A stretch of 64,000 nucleotides of DNA from Eubacterium sp. Lineage in GTDB: Bacteria > Bacillota > Clostridia > Lachnospirales > Lachnospiraceae. Shown piece after piece: positions 60,389 to 64,000 of this stretch. The position numbers were made by a program, and so were the translations under genes. Under the pieces are notes generated by a model that worked only from the letters and a program-made list of their open reading frames with translations, had not been told where the DNA came from and made no database searches. Where the stretch lies: positions 16,528-80,527 of the forward strand of contig JAEFAB010000022.1 of NCBI GenBank assembly GCA_016292095.1. The letters run 5' to 3'. Position 1 is the stretch's first letter, and each line of letters begins with the position of its first letter.

Positions 60389-62413
60389 TTATATGTTAAT
60401 TTGATTTTGTTTCATTTTATTTAACTGAGCAAACTCCTGTGCAGAAACATTAATTTCTTTATCCACAATTTTCTTTACTGCATCCGACGCTTTTTTCAAA
60501 GTGCCTGCATCATTCATAATATCACCCAAACGGAATTCAAAGTCTCCGCTTTGGCGCACTCCAAAGAAATCCCCAGGACCTCGGAGCCGTAAATCTTCAT
60601 TGGCAATAAAGAAACCATCGTTGGATTGACATAAGATATTCAGTCTCTCCGTGGCATCCTTCTTTCCGGAACCATTCATAAAAATACAATAGGACTGATA
60701 TTGCCCTCGCCCTACACGTCCTCGTAACTGATGAAGCTGTGCCAGACCAAATCGTTCCGCATTCTCAACCATCATCACTGTTGCATTCGGAACATTCACC
60801 CCGACTTCCACAACCGTTGTTGAGACAAGAATCTGAATCTCATTCTTTGCAAATCGATCCATAATCTCATTTTTTTCGGAGGCTTTCATACGTCCATGAA
60901 GAAAGGATACCGCTACCGAAGGCGGCATAACATGTTTCAATTTATCCGCGTATTCAATAACATTTTCCCCTTCCACCGCTTCGCTGTATTCCACGGTAGG
61001 ACAAATCACATAAACCTGTCTGCCCTGTGCAATTTGCTTCTTCATAAAATCATATGCATTCGGGCGATAATCTTTCCCTACAACGCAATTTGCAATAGGC
61101 TGTCGATTGGCAGGAAGTTCATCGATAATGGAAATATCCAAATCCCCGTATACAATAATCGCCAAAGTTCTTGGAATCGGCGTCGCGCTCATAACCATCA
61201 CATGAGGATTATCCCCTTTGGTGGAAATGGCTTCACGCTGTCTTACACCGAAACGATGTTGTTCATCTGTAATGACCAATGCCAGATTATGGTACTGCAC
61301 TTTTTCCTGAATCAATGCGTGAGTACCAATCACGATCTGAGCTTCACCGCTCTCAATCAGAGCATAAGCTTCTCTTTTTTCCTTTGCAGTCATGGACCCC
61401 ACCAACACGACCGGTTTACAATCAATTTGATTTTCTTCCAACAGTTTCAAAATATTATCGTAATGCTGTCGTGCAAGAACTTCTGTAGGAGCCATCATAG
61501 CTCCCTGCTTTCCGTTCAGTGCTGCTGTAAGCAATGCAAGGATTGCAATAATGGTTTTACCGGAACCTACATCTCCCTGAACCAGTCGATTCATTGCATT
61601 TTGCGATTGAAAATCGTTCTTGATTTCTTCCCAGGTGCGTAGCTGTGCCTTCGTCAAATCATAAGGCAATTCCTCAATCAGGTTTTGTACCGCTTCCGGT
61701 TCTATCAGAACATGTTGATTCGGAAGTTTTTCATTATTTTCCTTCAATAATTTCAAGGAATAAATGAAACTAAAGAATTCTTCAAACACCAGACGATTTC
61801 TCGCCTCTGTCATTTCCTTGATGTTTTGTGGGTAATGAATCTGATACAGTGCCTTTTCCCGTCCAAGCAACTGATAAGTTTCCAGTAGTTCCTTTGGCAG
61901 AACTTCTTCCGGCTCTATCAGTTCAAATGCCTGTTTCACAGCCTTCTGCACCATATTGTTTGTCAGTCCGGAAACCAAAGGATAAACCGGCTGCATTTCT
62001 CCCATCTTTCTTTCGTATTCCTGAACCCCGAAAATCTTTGGCTGGTCCATTACGAAACTTCCGTTTTTTTCTTTCACATACCCTCGGAACACAAATTTAC
62101 TGCCAAGAGTCAGTTTGCTTTTTAAAAAAGGAGCGTTAAACCAGGTCGCAAGAAAACCGTTCCCCTGTTGATCTCTCAAGTATCCCTGAACAATCACAAG
62201 ACGTTTTGCTCTGCGAATTACCGGGTCCCTCACTACTGTGGCATAAACAGATTGGGTTTTATCGCATTCTAAATCCGGAACTAAAACCGGTTCTTCATAG
62301 GTGTCATAATATCTTGGATAATACGACATCAAGTCTTCAACCTTTTCAATTCCGGCACGATTAAAAATCTTTTCAGTTTTTTCCCCTATTCCATTTAATT
62401 CACTTAATAGCAT
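60389..62413 (-). CDS. recG: ATP-dependent DNA helicase RecG
   Basis: RecG remodels stalled replication forks and Holliday junctions. The 674-residue protein has the wedge/OB domain (about 60-150), helicase motifs LVQGDVGSGKTIIA (Walker A), the ITDEQHRFGVRQRE box, MSATPIPRTLAI and QLRGRVGRG, and the RecG-specific SNDGFFIANEDLRLRGPGDFFG region. I use the ATG at 62413 (MLLSELNGIGEKTEK), with GGAG seven bases upstream; the ORF's 38 extra codons include the promoter. It heads recG-ddl-murF. Confidence 0.97.
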   Translation of the reverse strand: MLLSELNGIGEKTEKIFNRAGIEKVEDLMSYYPRYYDTYEEPVLVPDLECDKTQSVYATVVRDPVIRRAKRLVIVQGYLRDQQGNGFLATWFNAPFLKSKLTLGSKFVFRGYVKEKNGSFVMDQPKIFGVQEYERKMGEMQPVYPLVSGLTNNMVQKAVKQAFELIEPEEVLPKELLETYQLLGREKALYQIHYPQNIKEMTEARNRLVFEEFFSFIYSLKLLKENNEKLPNQHVLIEPEAVQNLIEELPYDLTKAQLRTWEEIKNDFQSQNAMNRLVQGDVGSGKTIIAILALLTAALNGKQGAMMAPTEVLARQHYDNILKLLEENQIDCKPVVLVGSMTAKEKREAYALIESGEAQIVIGTHALIQEKVQYHNLALVITDEQHRFGVRQREAISTKGDNPHVMVMSATPIPRTLAIIVYGDLDISIIDELPANRQPIANCVVGKDYRPNAYDFMKKQIAQGRQVYVICPTVEYSEAVEGENVIEYADKLKHVMPPSVAVSFLHGRMKASEKNEIMDRFAKNEIQILVSTTVVEVGVNVPNATVMMVENAERFGLAQLHQLRGRVGRGQYQSYCIFMNGSGKKDATERLNILCQSNDGFFIANEDLRLRGPGDFFGVRQSGDFEFRLGDIMNDAGTLKKASDAVKKIVDKEINVSAQEFAQLNKMKQNQINI

Positions 62414-62431
62414 AATTTTACTCCAAACTTC

Positions 62432-62460
62432 ATAATACCATATGTTGTGATAGTTTTCAA
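62432..62460 (-). promoter_or_regulatory. recG-ddl-murF promoter
   Basis: TTGAAA (62455-62460), 17 bp, TATTAT (62432-62437) on the minus strand, 18 bp before the recG start. Confidence 0.78.
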
Positions 62461-62491
62461 TGAAGCACACAAGACAAGGAAGCATCTCTTG

Positions 62492-62525
62492 AAAAAACCT
62501 GTCATCCGAAAATGACAGGTTTTTC
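62492..62525. terminator. Terminator of the beta-helix surface protein gene
   Basis: A 10-bp stem AACCTGTCAT with ATGACAGGTT and T-runs on both sides (TTTTTTC on the minus strand), 7 bp after the gene's stop. Confidence 0.92.
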
Positions 62526-62532
62526 AATCAAA

Positions 62533-64000
62533 TTATTTTGCTGTAATTACTTTGCAGTTACTTCCGTAAACTACTTTTTTACCAACTTTTACATAAGCAC
62601 GAACTTTTACAAAATATTTGCCTTTTTTCTTTCTCTTAATTGTAATCTGGTTTTTCTTAACAATCTTTTTAATCGTTTCCTTCTTAGGGAACTTCTTCTT
62701 TGTAGAGTAAGATACTTCGTACTTCTTTACCCCGTTAACTTTCTTCCATGTTAACTGGATTTTCTTCTTGCTGATTTTCTTTTTAGAAATCTTAACCTTT
62801 CCAGGAACAACTTTATACTTGTAAACTTCTGTGCCTGTACGAATTTTGATATTACCGATTCCTGTAACTTTGATTACACCGGTGCTTCCAATCTTTGTTG
62901 CAGGAGTATAGGTTACTTTGTAGTCAATTCCCTGTCTTAAAGTAATTCCTCTGTGAACAACAGTAACTGTTGGTTTAATCTCTTTTCCGGTATAAGTTAC
63001 TTTAAAGTTTGGTTCGTAAGCACTCTTTCCTTTTACCTTTACAGATGAAGATGATATTTTCACTTTTGCAGCTTCTCCCTCTTTATCTGCTTTGGCAACA
63101 CCATTACAGTATGAAAGGACCTTACTCATTTCACCATTTCCTAATACAGGATATCCGGCTTTATTGATTACGTAATCAATACCACCATTACCAACTAATG
63201 AATAAGTACATACATTTGTAAACTTAACACCTGGTGTATCCGGACAGGTAATAGCCGATTTTAAGAAGCACTGTGCTTTCTGATAACATGAGTAAATACC
63301 AATTCCGTATCCTTCATGAGTTTTTACATTGCTTGCAACTTTATAATCTGTATATCCGTAAGAACCGGATTCATTCCATACACTCTGAGAAGTGATATCA
63401 TATGGAAGCTCACTCTGATACATGTAACATCTTCCACCATCAGCATTCCACTGTGTCTGAACTTTCTGGAAGTGTTCAACCATTAAACCGTAAGCAGTAA
63501 CATTCTTACCGTTAAAGATTACACCGTTTGCACAAGTGTTTTTATTCCAGCCCACACCTGCACCGTGGTCTGCTCTCCATACCCAGAAGTTATCACAAAT
63601 GGTATCATTGCTGTTAATAATAACACATGTCTTTGTCTTACAATTATTCTGGTCTGCACCACCTACACGGAAGAAACAGTCAGATAATACAACAGGGTTT
63701 GATGCGTGTGATGCTGTATTTCCTTTTGTACCAACAGTTAACAACACCTGTGATTCTGTAGTTCCGGCATCAAATAATACGCCGGCAATACGTACCCCAT
63801 CAACATCACCTACTGTAATACACTGATTTCCCTTTTTCGGTTTAATTGTTGCAAGACCCATACCATAAACAACAGTATTTTCTGCCTTGATTTCAATTGC
63901 TTTATCTAATTCGTAAATACCCGGTGTAAATACAAGAGCCTTTTTACCTTCCATAGCTGCATTAATCTGATCAGCAGTTACTCCCGGTTTTACAACACAA
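62533..64000 (-). CDS. Beta-helix surface protein with Fn3-like tail (5' end outside window)
   Basis: At least 488 residues; the frame stays open through position 64000, so the ATG at 63954 is internal. The visible N-terminal part (VTADQINAAMEGKKALVFTPGIYELD, broken after 20 residues here) resembles right-handed beta-helix pectate-lyase-like proteins, with repeated VVYG/VRIAG strand turns. Residues after about 310 of the internal ATG form a bacterial Ig-like domain (GKEIKPTVTVVHRGITLRQG) and a lysine-rich Fn3-like end. Such proteins bind or cleave polysaccharides; no catalytic residues can be assigned. Its terminator follows. Confidence 0.78.
   Translation of the reverse strand, partial: CVVKPGVTADQINAAMEGKKALVFTPGIYELDKAIEIKAENTVVYGMGLATIKPKKGNQCITVGDVDGVRIAGVLFDAGTTESQVLLTVGTKGNTASHASNPVVLSDCFFRVGGADQNNCKTKTCVIINSNDTICDNFWVWRADHGAGVGWNKNTCANGVIFNGKNVTAYGLMVEHFQKVQTQWNADGGRCYMYQSELPYDITSQSVWNESGSYGYTDYKVASNVKTHEGYGIGIYSCYQKAQCFLKSAITCPDTPGVKFTNVCTYSLVGNGGIDYVINKAGYPVLGNGEMSKVLSYCNGVAKADKEGEAAKVKISSSSVKVKGKSAYEPNFKVTYTGKEIKPTVTVVHRGITLRQGIDYKVTYTPATKIGSTGVIKVTGIGNIKIRTGTEVYKYKVVPGKVKISKKKISKKKIQLTWKKVNGVKKYEVSYSTKKKFPKKETIKKIVKKNQITIKRKKKGKYFVKVRAYVKVGKKVVYGSNCKVITAK

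Noticed and set aside
60896..61642. A 248-codon plus-strand frame opposite recG
   Set aside because: It lies opposite conserved RecG helicase motifs, has an atypical Phe/His/Asn-rich composition and no start signal.

Overview
The window looks like a chromosomal segment of a low-GC, spore-forming, anaerobic Clostridia bacterium, most like Lachnospiraceae. The pointers are an Rnf ferredoxin:NAD+ oxidoreductase operon, an alpha/beta small acid-soluble spore protein, a SpoVAF/GerA-type germination protein, the Firmicutes L27-Prp pair, short-form HisG with HisZ, RecU, and BspA-like and Fn3-bearing surface proteins. Genus and species cannot be named from this sequence alone. Most genes are on the minus strand.

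Layout. 1-1539: ribosomal operon rplU-prp-rpmA-obgE, with obgE cut by the window edge. 1536-8319: a tightly packed module of a solute-binding lipoprotein, a YesM-type kinase, a YesN-type regulator, a SanA-like protein and a DUF4317 protein, lying between RNase G and rplU. 8354-12024: RNase G, DUF2344 protein and a B12-binding-like radical SAM protein. 12123-12812: PHP phosphoesterase. 12853-17959: hisZ-hisG-hisD-hisB-hisIE, the last gene carrying an extra degenerate HisA/HisF-like barrel. 18064-21641: recU, two pseudouridine synthases and an LRR surface protein. 21709-26668: a MarR-controlled heterodimeric ABC exporter with RidA and cupin genes. 26756-29988: coaE-polA. 30052-32653: csoR-copA copper operon.

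32815-37287: a tRNA-Leu(CAA) gene with a 4.4-kb integrative element in its 3' end. The element has an 18-bp att duplication, integrase arm-type repeats at both ends, an XRE repressor, an Xis-like protein, a putative replication initiator followed by iteron-like repeats, a 38-codon membrane ORF, a terminase-small-subunit-like ORF, an RHH regulator and a tyrosine integrase. It is the most interesting accessory region here.

37360-50273: zinc-ribbon membrane protein, queH, NUDIX, class B PBP plus FtsW/RodA, U32 peptidase, zapA, a secreted Fn3 protein, ruvAB and spoVAF. 50363-55392: rnfCDGEAB. 55577-64000: YprB-like nuclease, SASP, transglutaminase-like protein, murF, ddl, recG and a beta-helix surface protein running off the right edge.

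Many genes have a readable sigma-A-type promoter with a 17-bp spacer, and several have a hairpin terminator; these are listed. No CRISPR array, rRNA or insertion sequence was seen.
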